From Nelumbo lutea (taxonomy: Eukaryota; Streptophyta; Magnoliopsida; Proteales; Nelumbonaceae): a stretch of DNA of 64,000 nucleotides. Positions 21,267 through 30,129 of this stretch are shown here, piece by piece (the first letter of the stretch is position 1; each line of letters starts with the position of its first letter). Below the pieces are notes generated by a model. It saw nothing but the letters and a program-made list of their open reading frames with translations. It did not search any database and was not told the DNA's origin. Where the stretch lies: positions 25,722,378-25,786,377 of the forward strand of contig JAKGHH010000008.1 in assembly GCA_022828595.1 (NCBI GenBank). Direction: 5' to 3'. The position numbers were made by a program, and so were the translations under genes.

Positions 21267-21271
21267 CATTA

Positions 21272-22300
21272 GGTGAATTGGGATACTATATGTAAACCTT
21301 TGGCTGAAGGGGACCTAGGTGTGAGAATCATAAAACAAGTCAATATTGCCCTTCTTTGTAGATGGTTCTGGCTTTTTAACTTCCAGCCTCAGAGCTTGTC
21401 GAGGCAGCTAATTGTGGAAAAATATGGTACCAAGAATAGTGGCAGGAACCCATGGGCCTCTTCATCCTTTGGTTGCTCAGTTTGGAAGAAAATTGAGGAA
21501 TTTTATTCTAATTTCATTCAAGGGGTGAGGCTAAAAGTTGGGGATGGTAGAAGAATCTGCTTCTGGCAAGACTCTTGGTGTAATGATTCAGCATCGATGA
21601 AGGTCTTTCCCTCTCTATTTCTTTTAGCTGAGGACAGGATGTGCTGGTGGCAGATCAGTTCGATTGGTCTGAGAGCTCAAGGACTTGGTATCCCAAATTC
21701 AGGAGACATCTCAATGACTGTGAGTTTTCAGACCTGTTAGATCTGCTTCAGCAACTTCAGTCTTAATCTTTAGATCCAAATCAGCAAGACTCAAGAGCTT
21801 GGAAATGGTCCAGTGATGGAAGTTTTTCTGTGAAGCCTTTCTACAAGAAGCTGCTTACTAGTGGTACCCTGGGATTTCCATGGAAAGAGGTCTGGCTCCC
21901 ACATGTTCCAACCAAGTTGTCCTTCTTGACTTGGACTACAGTTCATGGTAAATGCCTCTCAAGGGTCCACCTAGACAAGGGAGGACTGCTGCTGGACTCT
22001 CTGACCTGTGTGACGTGTTGGAGCTTGAATCCACTGATCATCTCTTCTTACATTGCTTGGCTGCATTTTGTTCTGGTCCCTGCTGAATGTTAAACAGTGC
22101 TTGCCAAGTTCTTTGCCTCAGCTGCTCTCTTCCTGGAAGTTGGTGGGCTTGAGTAGGAGTATGGTGCTTTGGAGTGCCATTCCTCATGTTGTATGCTGGG
22201 TTCTATGGATAGAAAAGAACAGGAGAATCTTTGAGGGAAAGTTCACCCCCTTAGATAATGTGGTGGCTAGGGCTGTGGCTACTTTGCATCCTTAGTTATC
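21272..22300 (+). pseudogene. LINE C-terminal region (end of RT, zf-RVT)
   Basis: It continues the LINE interrupted at 18894. VNWDTICKPLAEGDLGVRII (from about 21273) is the standard sequence after the RT thumb. RLKVGDGRRICFWQDSWC follows (about 21527-21580). Then the zf-RVT region WKWSSDGSFSVKPFYKKL and VWLPHVPTKLSFLTW (about 21800-21930) with Cys residues in LDSLTCVTCW. A last piece, AIPHVVCWVLWIEKNRRIFE (about 22178-22235), matches the end of plant LINE ORF2. Frameshifts separate the pieces. Confidence 0.85.
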
Positions 22301-22500
22301 TGCCAACAGCTTGTTCAAAAACATGCCACATCATCAGTTTTTTGCGCATGGCACCCTTTTCAATTAGTGTCACAGTCTGATTAGTTTTGTATTTTGTTTT
22401 GAGAGCCAATTTTTTTGGGGTGGCTTCTCTGTATAGTTTACTGGCTGTAGATGGAGCATATTTGACATTTGCTTATACTTTTTTGTCAAAATTAATACTT

Positions 22501-23289
22501 TACCTCTTTCTCAACACACACACACAATCCCCCTCAAGGATGAGTGATCAAGGCTCAATGTAGAAAGCTTCAATATAGACTTCGGCAAGTCTTAATTGAA
22601 TGTGGATTTTTACAATATAGACATGGATTTCGCTATCTCTCTACATTCTAGCAAGACTTCTAGAAAACCGTAGTTAAACCTTCTATATTACTGCTGGACC
22701 TTCCTCGAATTCTCATTCAACAAAACTGCTCTCTTAGCATGTATTACATCAAAAGATATTCCATTGGTGTAACTCAAGATGGGTAATTAAAAGAAGAGAA
22801 AACTAAAAAGAAGATTCAAGGTGGGAGAAGTCCAAAATTCTGCAAACAGGACAGGAAACCCATCAGATGTTTGATCAGCTTAAGATCAGTAGGAAAAAAA
22901 GTTGTGTTTACAAATGGTAGATCTTCTGCTCCATCAAATAGTGGGGAATGTCCTTTGAAGGAGAATAGTTGGTTTTAGAAATCCAGTAAACGTATCAATC
23001 TATTATTTTCAAGCAGCAACTACAAATCACCATATTTTCAAATACAACCATCCATCATAACATTATCCATTATTTAGCTGTATGGTCTAGGCCTATCCTC
23101 AAGTTTGATTTTTAACTTTTATTGATAACAAAAGAAATCTTTATTAATGATCAATAAGAAGATAGAGAATATAAAAGAAAGACACTTTGGATGGCCGTTG
23201 TTTTTTTTGTTTTTTTTATGTGCTTAAACTTTCTTTAGGTATTTTTTCTGTTAGGATGAAAGTATGACGAACAAAATTCTATTAATTTG
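22501..23289. other. Non-coding stretch after the LINE
   Basis: Starts with a short (CA)n run (CACACACACACA, about 22515). No gene or element was recognised. Confidence 0.4.
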
Positions 23290-23475
23290 TTAAAGGTCAC
23301 CAACAAATGTTGTCCTAGCTATCCAGGGTACTGGCTGGGTGGGGTGGACAGGATATAGAACTTAGCTGCAGCATTTTTAGTGTGATGTGGCCACTGGCCA
23401 CACTCAGACTTGAATCTGTCTTTACATGCTTGTCACTCCAAGATCTTACCATCACACTAAGCAATGACCCCAGAA
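23290..23475 (-). mobile_element. Candidate tRNA-derived SINE
   Basis: On the minus strand the sequence begins GGGGTCATTGCTTAGTGTG and has a box A-like TAGTGTGATGGTAAG followed about 30 bp later by a box B-like AGATTCAAGTCTG. The order and spacing fit a tRNA-derived RNA polymerase III promoter, with mismatches to both boxes. No poly(A) tail or target duplication was found, so this is tentative. Confidence 0.35.
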
Positions 23476-23479
23476 TCCT

Positions 23480-24484
23480 ATGAACTTATTACTTCGAAAA
23501 CATAGATAGAGTACACAAAGGGAAAAGAAATACTTACTGATGGGTAAGAACTGATGAAGAGAAGCCTAACTTCAATTGACATTAAATCTGAAATCAAGAA
23601 ACCGGGGTAGCCCTCCCCAAAACCTAAATTGCCTATGACACCCCAATTCTCCTAACCAGAGAATCTCTGTCCAACAACTAACCTGCAAAAGAAGAATGAA
23701 AACCATACATAGAAAAATGAACAACTTCAAAACTTCAAAAGCAATTTATTAATTAAAATAACACAAATATGGTGCTGTTATTTAACTCCAACCTTGTAAA
23801 CATGCCAAAGAAGAAGCTGATGAAAATAAATAATATATGAGTTTATCAACCTCCATAACCACAACTTAGTAAAAGGATAAGATGGTTTAAACTCAAATGC
23901 TCACCTTGGACTTTTGGAAAAGACTTTGCACAGCCTTACTGAAACCTTCCACAAGTTATTCACAGAAACCCTCAAACTTGTTCCATAACGCATGAACAGC
24001 TCACCAAACCTGTTACAAATCAAAGAGGGAAACAACAAACCAAAAAGTATAATAGGACAACAAATAAAGGGAAAAACAGAACCCAATTCCCTAATCAAAC
24101 GAATAACACAAAGCCACAAATAAAAGATTCAAGAAATGAAGCTTCATTTCCACTCAGATATGCGTCTTCTCTCCTACCAATGAAGAAAACTAGGAAATAA
24201 TAAAACAAATCCTACCAAAGGAGAAGCTATGAAGGAACTGGGAGAAGTAGGTTTACCTAAATAATAGCTTGCAGTACCGGTTTTGAAGTGAAAAACCTAA
24301 GAACCCAAAGAAATCAAAACATCACTTCAGGAGAATAAACTAAAACGAAAAAGAAAAATCATAAAGAATCTGGCCAAAATCTATTACTTCAGATCTGTAA
24401 CAAGATACAAATATTAACAAAGAACCAGATAACCCAGAAATCTTGATCGACTGAGAAGAAGAAAAGAGGGGGATGTTGAATACC
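23480..24484 (-). other. Introns and small exons of a candidate non-coding transcript
   Basis: Minus-strand splice signals are arranged in order. A leader exon donor is at 24483. An internal exon is at about 23905-24009 (acceptor TTTGTAACAG/GTTTGG, donor TCCAAG/GTGAGC; 105 bp and open, with MRYGTSLRVSVNNLWKVSV). A further acceptor is at about 23683 (CTTTTGCAG/GTTAG). No conserved protein is encoded across the joins. Exon calls rest only on splice-site strings. Confidence 0.25.
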
Positions 24485-24770
24485 TGAACCGAGAAGAGAG
24501 AGAGATGGTAGGGGAGAGAACCCTCAAAGGGAAAAACACTCAGAGAGAAACCCTAACCCTGACAGTCCGAGAGAGGGTTCCTGATGGTAAAACTGAGAAC
24601 TGAGTAGAGAGGGCAGCCCAAGATAGCAAAACCCAAACAACCAGCACAAACCAACAGCAGAGTGGCTGAAACGGCAGCCCTTGTAATGAAAACCTACAAA
24701 ACCCTAACAAAAACAACAAGACGAGAGGGGGCAGGGATAGATAGATAGATAGAGGGGGAGGGAGGAGAAG
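24484..24770 (-). ncRNA. Candidate leader exon of a spliced minus-strand transcript
   Basis: On the minus strand this CT-rich sequence begins about 30 bp after a TATA-like box and ends TCTCGGTTCAG/GTATTC, a good donor. It contains GATA/TATC tetranucleotide repeats (about 24735-24752). It looks like a 5' leader. The open frame across it has no recognisable domain. It starts about 200 bp past the stop of the PPR gene on the same strand, so it could also be a 3' UTR exon of that gene. Confidence 0.3.
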
Positions 24771-24798
24771 ACATAGCAGAGAGAGAGAGAATGTAATC

Positions 24799-24806
24799 TT
24801 TATAGG
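24799..24806 (-). promoter_or_regulatory. TATA-like box for the candidate minus-strand transcript
   Basis: The minus strand reads CTATAAAGATTACATTCTCTCTCTCTC: a TATA-like box followed by a pyrimidine patch, a common plant core promoter layout. Confidence 0.35.
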
Positions 24807-24970
24807 AGTAGCTAAAAGTGCAAAATGATGATGTTTTGTGGTTGTAACTTTCAATTATTTCAAACCTTAACTTGCAGGGAATGATCTTGAGTTTATGTTT
24901 TATCTATTGATTAAAATAAATTAAGCATAAAACAAGGTGAACAGACATGGTGCTACACCCTATCTGTGAA

Positions 24971-27337
24971 TCACCAATAGTCTCCACAAGAACAGATTCC
25001 ATCTTTAAAATGATGGAATCTGTTAGCATCCCTAACTACAATTAATCTCTGAGTAATCTTGGAAATGAACTTGGTTGCATTATGACAATCTAAACAAACC
25101 CTCAGGTTCTTGATAATCCTGATCTCAGTCCCTGGTTCAGAACTAATGAGTCCAAAAGCAATAGCCAATTTCTCACTATGAACCTTCACCATCTGCTCCT
25201 TCTCTTCCTCCTCAACATCATGTAATGCCATATCAGTCTCAGTTCTAAATCCAGCCTCCCTCATTTTTCCTGTTAACTTCTCTAACATCGCATAGATTGC
25301 CTCTGATTGTGGATGGGACACATCACCAGCTGTAAAGACATGTAGAGTCTCGCCAACCTCAATGAGGGTGCACCCAGGTGTCTTTGTCAGCTTCCGCTTC
25401 TTAGCTGCCCGACGAACTACAGCAGCCTCTGGATAGTTCCTCTCAGCCGAGTATATATTAGAGAGAAGAACATAGTACCCAACATTGTCTGAGTCCAATT
25501 CAAATAACTTATCAGAAGCCATGCGAGCTAGGTCTGTTTCCTTGTGTATCATGCAACCACCAAGCAGTGCACCCCACACTCCGGGACCTGGCTCAACAGA
25601 CATTGTTTTTATAAACTCTAAAGCCTTGTCCAACTGCCCAGCACGACCTAGAAGGTCAACCATGCAGGCATAATGCTCCTGTCCTGGCTCAACTCCATGA
25701 TCATGGATCATTGATTTAAAGATCATATCTCCTTCACTCACCAATCCAGCATGACTGCAAGCATGCAAAACTGAAAGGAATGTAACTCCAGTAGGGAATA
25801 CCCCAGCATTCAACATCTCAGAGAAGAGCCTTAGTGCTTCATTTCCCTGCCCATGGAGTCCAAATGCAGCAATCATAGTGTTCCAAGTAACAACATTCTT
25901 TTCCTGCATATTGTTGAATATAAATTGTGCTTCTCTGATTCTCCCACATTTAGCATACATATCAATCAAAGCTGTTGATACATAAACATTAAACTCAAAA
26001 TTCTCCCTAATTATTAACTCATGGACCCATTTTCCGAGGGAGAGAGCTCCAAGTTGAGCACAAGCTGAAAGAATGCTTGTAACAGTAACAGGATTTGGGT
26101 GGACATTCAACATCTGCATTTGTTGGAAAAGAGAAATTGCCATCTCTGTCAGCCCGTTTTGAGCATAACCAGATATCATGGCATTCCAAGATGCCAGGCT
26201 TTTCTCTGGAGTCTCATCAAAAAGTTGCTTTGCAGATTCAACTTCATTCAATCTATTATAAACAGTTGTGAGGGCAGTAGAAACAGAAGCATTTAAATCG
26301 ACACCAGATTTTATAGCAAGTCCATGAATAGAACGAGTTAGATCAAGATGACCAATGGGAGAGAACACGGGGATCAAACCTACAATTGTGCTAGAATTAG
26401 CTTTCTCCCCAGATATGAGCAATTCCCTAACGAGACTCACTGCCGACTCGGTCTTGCCATTGAAAGTGTACCCAGATATCATTGCATTCCAAGAAATCAA
26501 ATCTGGTTGGCCAATTTGTTCAAACAGGAATGTCGCAGTAGATACCTCACCGCATTTAGAATACAAAGATACCAAACCTGTGAGAACATGAGCATGGGAA
26601 TGGAAGCCTGTCTTCATTGCCAGAGACTGTATCTTCATCCCTATTTTCAATTCTTGCAGCTCAGCAGCTGCCGGAAGAACAGCAGCCAACGTGGTCGAAT
26701 CAAATGGGGTTCCCCTCAGTACCATATTCTCAAACACTTCTATTGATTCATCAAAACAACAATTCCGAACCAACCCAGATATCAAGGTGTTCCAAGCGAC
26801 AGTGTCCGGATCAGGGATCCTATCAAATACTCTTTGCGCCGTCTGAACTTGGGAGAATTTGATATAGAAGTCAGTAACAGCAGAACCCACAAACAGATCG
26901 AATTCAAACCCATCAACGATGGAATGAGCATGAAGGATCCGGCCAGTTTCCTTAGAACCAAGCGAAGACGACGCGGAAATCGCAAAGGCGTAGGTGAAAT
27001 TATCGGGCTTGAGGGAGGTGTTCCCCCGGAGATGGGAATAGAGAGAAATAGCAGAGGAAGAGGAGCTATTGAGAGAGAACCCTCTGATGAGGACATTGAA
27101 TAAAAACAGGTCGGGCTCTGAAATGGTGGAGAAGAGGAGGTGGGCTTGGTCGATAGCGCCAAAGTCAGCGAGTTTCTGGGTGAGCTTGGTTACAGTTATG
27201 AGGTCGTTATGGAGACCGTTGAGGATGACCTGTGCATGGATTTGGTTGAATTGGTTGATGGTGGAGGCCTTGCCGATTAGGTTGAGGAAGATATTCCGAC
27301 TTGGCGCAGTTGAAGAAATCAGGTTTCTGCAAATCAT
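24971..27337 (-). CDS. DYW-class pentatricopeptide repeat protein (organellar RNA editing), At4g30700-like
   Basis: Single-exon 788-residue protein. Residues 1-~30 (MICRNLISSTAPSRNIFLNL) are basic and hydroxylated, consistent with an organelle targeting peptide. PPR repeats of P, L and S types follow from about residue 40 to 600; landmarks are WNTLISGLVRN, WNAMISGYTFNGKTE, WNAMISGYAQNGLTEMAI and WNTMIAAFGLHGQGNEAL. Next come the E and E+ motifs (VWGALLGGCMIHKETDLA, then TPGCTLIEVGE). The last ~95 residues are a DYW cytidine deaminase domain with all expected ligands: His720 and Glu722 in HSEKL, Cys748/Cys751 in CLDC, then CSC and the terminal DYW. Such proteins bind a specific organellar transcript and edit C to U. 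Overall sequence and length are closest to Arabidopsis At4g30700 (reported, from memory, as MEF29). It appears intact. Which organelle and which site it edits cannot be read here. Confidence 0.96.
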   Translation of the reverse strand: MICRNLISSTAPSRNIFLNLIGKASTINQFNQIHAQVILNGLHNDLITVTKLTQKLADFGAIDQAHLLFSTISEPDLFLFNVLIRGFSLNSSSSSAISLYSHLRGNTSLKPDNFTYAFAISASSSLGSKETGRILHAHSIVDGFEFDLFVGSAVTDFYIKFSQVQTAQRVFDRIPDPDTVAWNTLISGLVRNCCFDESIEVFENMVLRGTPFDSTTLAAVLPAAAELQELKIGMKIQSLAMKTGFHSHAHVLTGLVSLYSKCGEVSTATFLFEQIGQPDLISWNAMISGYTFNGKTESAVSLVRELLISGEKANSSTIVGLIPVFSPIGHLDLTRSIHGLAIKSGVDLNASVSTALTTVYNRLNEVESAKQLFDETPEKSLASWNAMISGYAQNGLTEMAISLFQQMQMLNVHPNPVTVTSILSACAQLGALSLGKWVHELIIRENFEFNVYVSTALIDMYAKCGRIREAQFIFNNMQEKNVVTWNTMIAAFGLHGQGNEALRLFSEMLNAGVFPTGVTFLSVLHACSHAGLVSEGDMIFKSMIHDHGVEPGQEHYACMVDLLGRAGQLDKALEFIKTMSVEPGPGVWGALLGGCMIHKETDLARMASDKLFELDSDNVGYYVLLSNIYSAERNYPEAAVVRRAAKKRKLTKTPGCTLIEVGETLHVFTAGDVSHPQSEAIYAMLEKLTGKMREAGFRTETDMALHDVEEEEKEQMVKVHSEKLAIAFGLISSEPGTEIRIIKNLRVCLDCHNATKFISKITQRLIVVRDANRFHHFKDGICSCGDYW

Positions 27338-27403
27338 CTATTTTGTTCTGATAATGTCTCAGACCGGAGCACGTTAGCATTAAAAGTCATTCAAATTTCA
27401 CAG

Positions 27404-27412
27404 TTTATAAAC
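27404..27412 (-). promoter_or_regulatory. TATA-like box upstream of the PPR gene
   Basis: The minus strand reads CGTTTATAAACTG about 65 bp before the PPR ATG. Position and sequence fit a TATA box with a short leader, but many PPR genes lack one, so this is tentative. Confidence 0.3.
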
Positions 27413-29555
27413 GGTATTGACCTCGTGGACGTAAAAAAAATCAAAATTTGTTTTTTTTTTTTTTCTTGCTTTGGTTTACACGAATCACAGAACCATTGCT
27501 TGTTAAAGCTCTATATCCTTGAGAGGGAAACCAGTAATCTGCATCTCAAATGGTACTAGAAAACCTTGTCAACGAACGAATGACAAAGCTTTATTTGGAT
27601 TTCCAATATCATATACTTCCAAGTGAATGGCCTATCCTCAGTTCCAGTCGGAGAATGAAAGAGAGAAAGGACGCAAATTGGTTAATACTTGCAGACTTAA
27701 GGGAGGGATTTACACATTAACGGCGAGTATTTGACAGAGAAAGAGGTAGAGGTTTTGTTATTCATACTTTCAAACAACGCTGAAACCAAAAACCCCACCG
27801 AAGAAGGGTTACTTCCAAGAATAGCCATTTAGTTTGAGAAGGAAAGAAAAGAGAGAAGGGATACAAATGGCATCTTAGTAAAATGTTCAGTGGTTGCTGG
27901 TAATTAGGATTGAGGTAGCAAATGGCGACTTTGGAAAATGGCTTCTAGTTTTGAGAGAGAGAGAGAGAGAGAGAGGATTTATTTAGGGTTGTTCGTGTAA
28001 CCTAAACAAGTAAGTTGTTTCAATTAAAACCCAACCACAGTCACCGATTGGTTGCTGAAGCAGTGAGACTGAGCGGCAACAAATAAGAAGATTCCTGGTT
28101 TCTCTAGGGCGACGGAGCCACGAACGAAGACAAAGGCTTCTGTGCACCCAAAGCTGAGTCCGGAGTGCCAGAGTGTCAGTACACGGTCCGGTTTGTTTTG
28201 TTTTGGTGAAGATATTACGGTTTGAGAAATTCTCAAACTAAGGGGGATTGATTTTCCATCCCTGATCCTCCATCGAAATTTCTGACTCCCACACCTTTCA
28301 ATTCAACGATTATGTGACAGTAAATAAATGTGGAATTGGAAGTATCCATCAATTCAACGATTATGTGGAAATGTATATGTTTGGACACGGCTTTGTAAAT
28401 GTTTAGACGCTACAAAGATATGGGACAGTAAATAAATGTCTTAACAGTTGGGAGAAGAATTAAAATGAAGTATGTTTAACATGTATGTAATTCAAGATTA
28501 AAAGTTTTTCATAATTATGCATATGAAACCCTATGATGGGACAAATGCTAATTTGGTATTGATCTGGTACCGTTTATGAAATTGGCTAACTCTACCATTA
28601 TTGTTTCAGTATTGTTGCCTCTATTGTTCATGAAAATTGTTGTCACCATTAAATCATAATTGAGGCATACAAAAAGTCCATTTTTCCCTTACAGTAAGAA
28701 AGGGCGCCAAATTATAAATTGCTATTTTGCCTAAATACTTAACACAAGACGCAGAGAGGAAACCCTGGGCAAAGAACATTATCATCACCTGCAACATACA
28801 TCACTTTAACTTTCGTCTGACAGGAATACAGTGAGAAATACTAGGTTTTTTACATTTGTCTTGTATTGAATCTCATATTTTGATAGTTTGTGATGTTATT
28901 TAAACCCTAAAACGAGTTTTAATGGTGCTAAACCCTAAACCCAGTTTAGTTAAATATGAATTTTGTGTCTTTTGTTTATCTTACATTGATTTTTTGTTTT
29001 TTTTCTTGCAATGAGATCAACGGAAATCAAATATGTTTCTTCTCGTATTTCGAACAATAAGGTATGTATAGAGATTCTTGTACACCTTTTTCTGGCGTGT
29101 TTCGTTTTGTAGTTCATGCTGGGGGGACCATTTCATAGACATGGGTACCTGTCATTGACCCTTTCAAACCTCCTGTTTTGGTTCTGGTAAAGTGGCTAGG
29201 GTTATGGGGACCGACCAGTTCATCAGTGTTTCAAAGGGTTACATGTGGCAATCCATGTGTTTGCTACAATAAACACATGGTTTCCACACGTGTGTAGCTC
29301 AAAGAAACACATTGGTTCATAGTGTTATTTATTAGTGTACACAACACCAGGTGTTTGGTTTAATGCCTGAACCACCAAGGTAAGGTTGCAGTGCTGGCAT
29401 ATTTTGGCCTCCTGAGAATAAAACCAGTTGTTCGGTTCTGAACCACCAATGTAACCTTTGAATCCAACCAAATGAAAAACCAGGAAGAAGATAAAAGTTT
29501 GTTTAGGAAGGATTCTCTTGTACATCTAATTCAAATTTGTTGAAGGGGAAAAAAT
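27413..29555. other. Intergenic region upstream of the PPR gene
   Basis: No convincing gene. Features seen: a T-run (27450-27464), a (GA)n run (27954-27974), and a short duplication in which CAATTCAACGATTATGTG occurs at about 28298 and 28350 and GGGACAGTAAATAAATG-like sequence at about 28314 and 28420. The part 28030-28240 is GC-richer than its surroundings and might be a leader or promoter, but no exon can be supported. Confidence 0.4.
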
Positions 29556-29557
29556 TT

Positions 29558-29868
29558 TGAATGGATGAATGCATTGTTGTGAACTCACTTAGTAATTGCC
29601 CCAACTCATGTTTTGGTATTTGAATGAATGAATACATGTACATGTTTTTGGAATCTGATATGTGAAATGGTTGAATTTTGGTTGAACTAACTAGAAATTG
29701 AAGGGAAGGATTTTTGAATGGATGAATGCATTGTTGTGAACTCACTTAGTAATTGCCCCAACTCATGTTTTGGTATTTGAATGGATGAATACATATACAT
29801 GTTTTGGAATCTGATATGTGAAATGGCTGAATTTTGGTTGAACTAACTAGAAAGTGAATACTTTTATA
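29558..29868. repeat. Tandem duplication, two copies of 157 bp
   Basis: Copy 1 starts at 29558 and copy 2 at 29715, both beginning TGAATGGATGAATGCATTGT and ending ...GGTTGAACTAACTAGAAA. Only a few differences are visible between them, so the duplication is fairly recent. A partial third copy (TTTTGGCATCTGATATGTC, then AAATGGCTGAATTTTG) is at about 29998-30030. The repeat lies just upstream of the MULE transposase remnant. Confidence 0.85.
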
Positions 29869-30129
29869 TGTTTACTCTTTAATGGGTTTTGATGTGTTTA
29901 AGTGATAATTTAGCTTTCAAATGACTAAGTACCTTTATTGGCATATGGTGCGTTTCTCTTTTTTGGCATTGAATGCTTGTATATTCTATGTACTTGTTTT
30001 GGCATCTGATATGTCAAATGGCTGAATTTTGTGTTTCCATGATGGTGTACAATGTGGTACATCTGTGGATGAGAAGGAAACAGAGGTGGGAATGGGGTTA
30101 CAACTAACCTATCAAACTATGAATTAACA

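Larger units (their letters stand above)
18895..21271 (+). mobile_element. Ty3/gypsy-type LTR retrotransposon, internally deleted (gag-protease only)
   Basis: A complete LTR-to-LTR element, 18900-21266 (2.37 kb), flanked by the 5-bp target duplication CATTA (18895-18899 and 21267-21271). It sits inside the RT/zf-RVT part of a LINE. Order: 5' LTR, Met-tRNA-like primer binding site, gag, zinc knuckle, aspartic protease, then a jump to a chromodomain-like tail, polypurine tract and 3' LTR. RT, RNase H and integrase are absent, so it cannot move on its own. I count about 11-12 substitutions and one 4-bp indel between the LTRs, roughly 4% divergence. Confidence 0.93.
17583..22500 (+). mobile_element. 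Decayed LINE (non-LTR retrotransposon), split by a gypsy insertion
   Basis: Order on the + strand: an ORF1-like piece (17583-17806), then RT (17880-18894), then after the gypsy insertion the end of RT and the C-terminal zinc-binding zf-RVT region (21272-22300). The endonuclease domain is absent, so there is an internal deletion at about 17810-17880. Stops and frameshifts are frequent. The sequence ends near 22500 in a 3' tail (TTTGTCAAAATTAATAC); no clear poly(A) or target duplication is visible. Confidence 0.85.

Noticed and set aside
26348..27377. Plus-strand frames within the PPR gene.
   Set aside because: Antisense shadows of the intact PPR reading frame; no independent motif.
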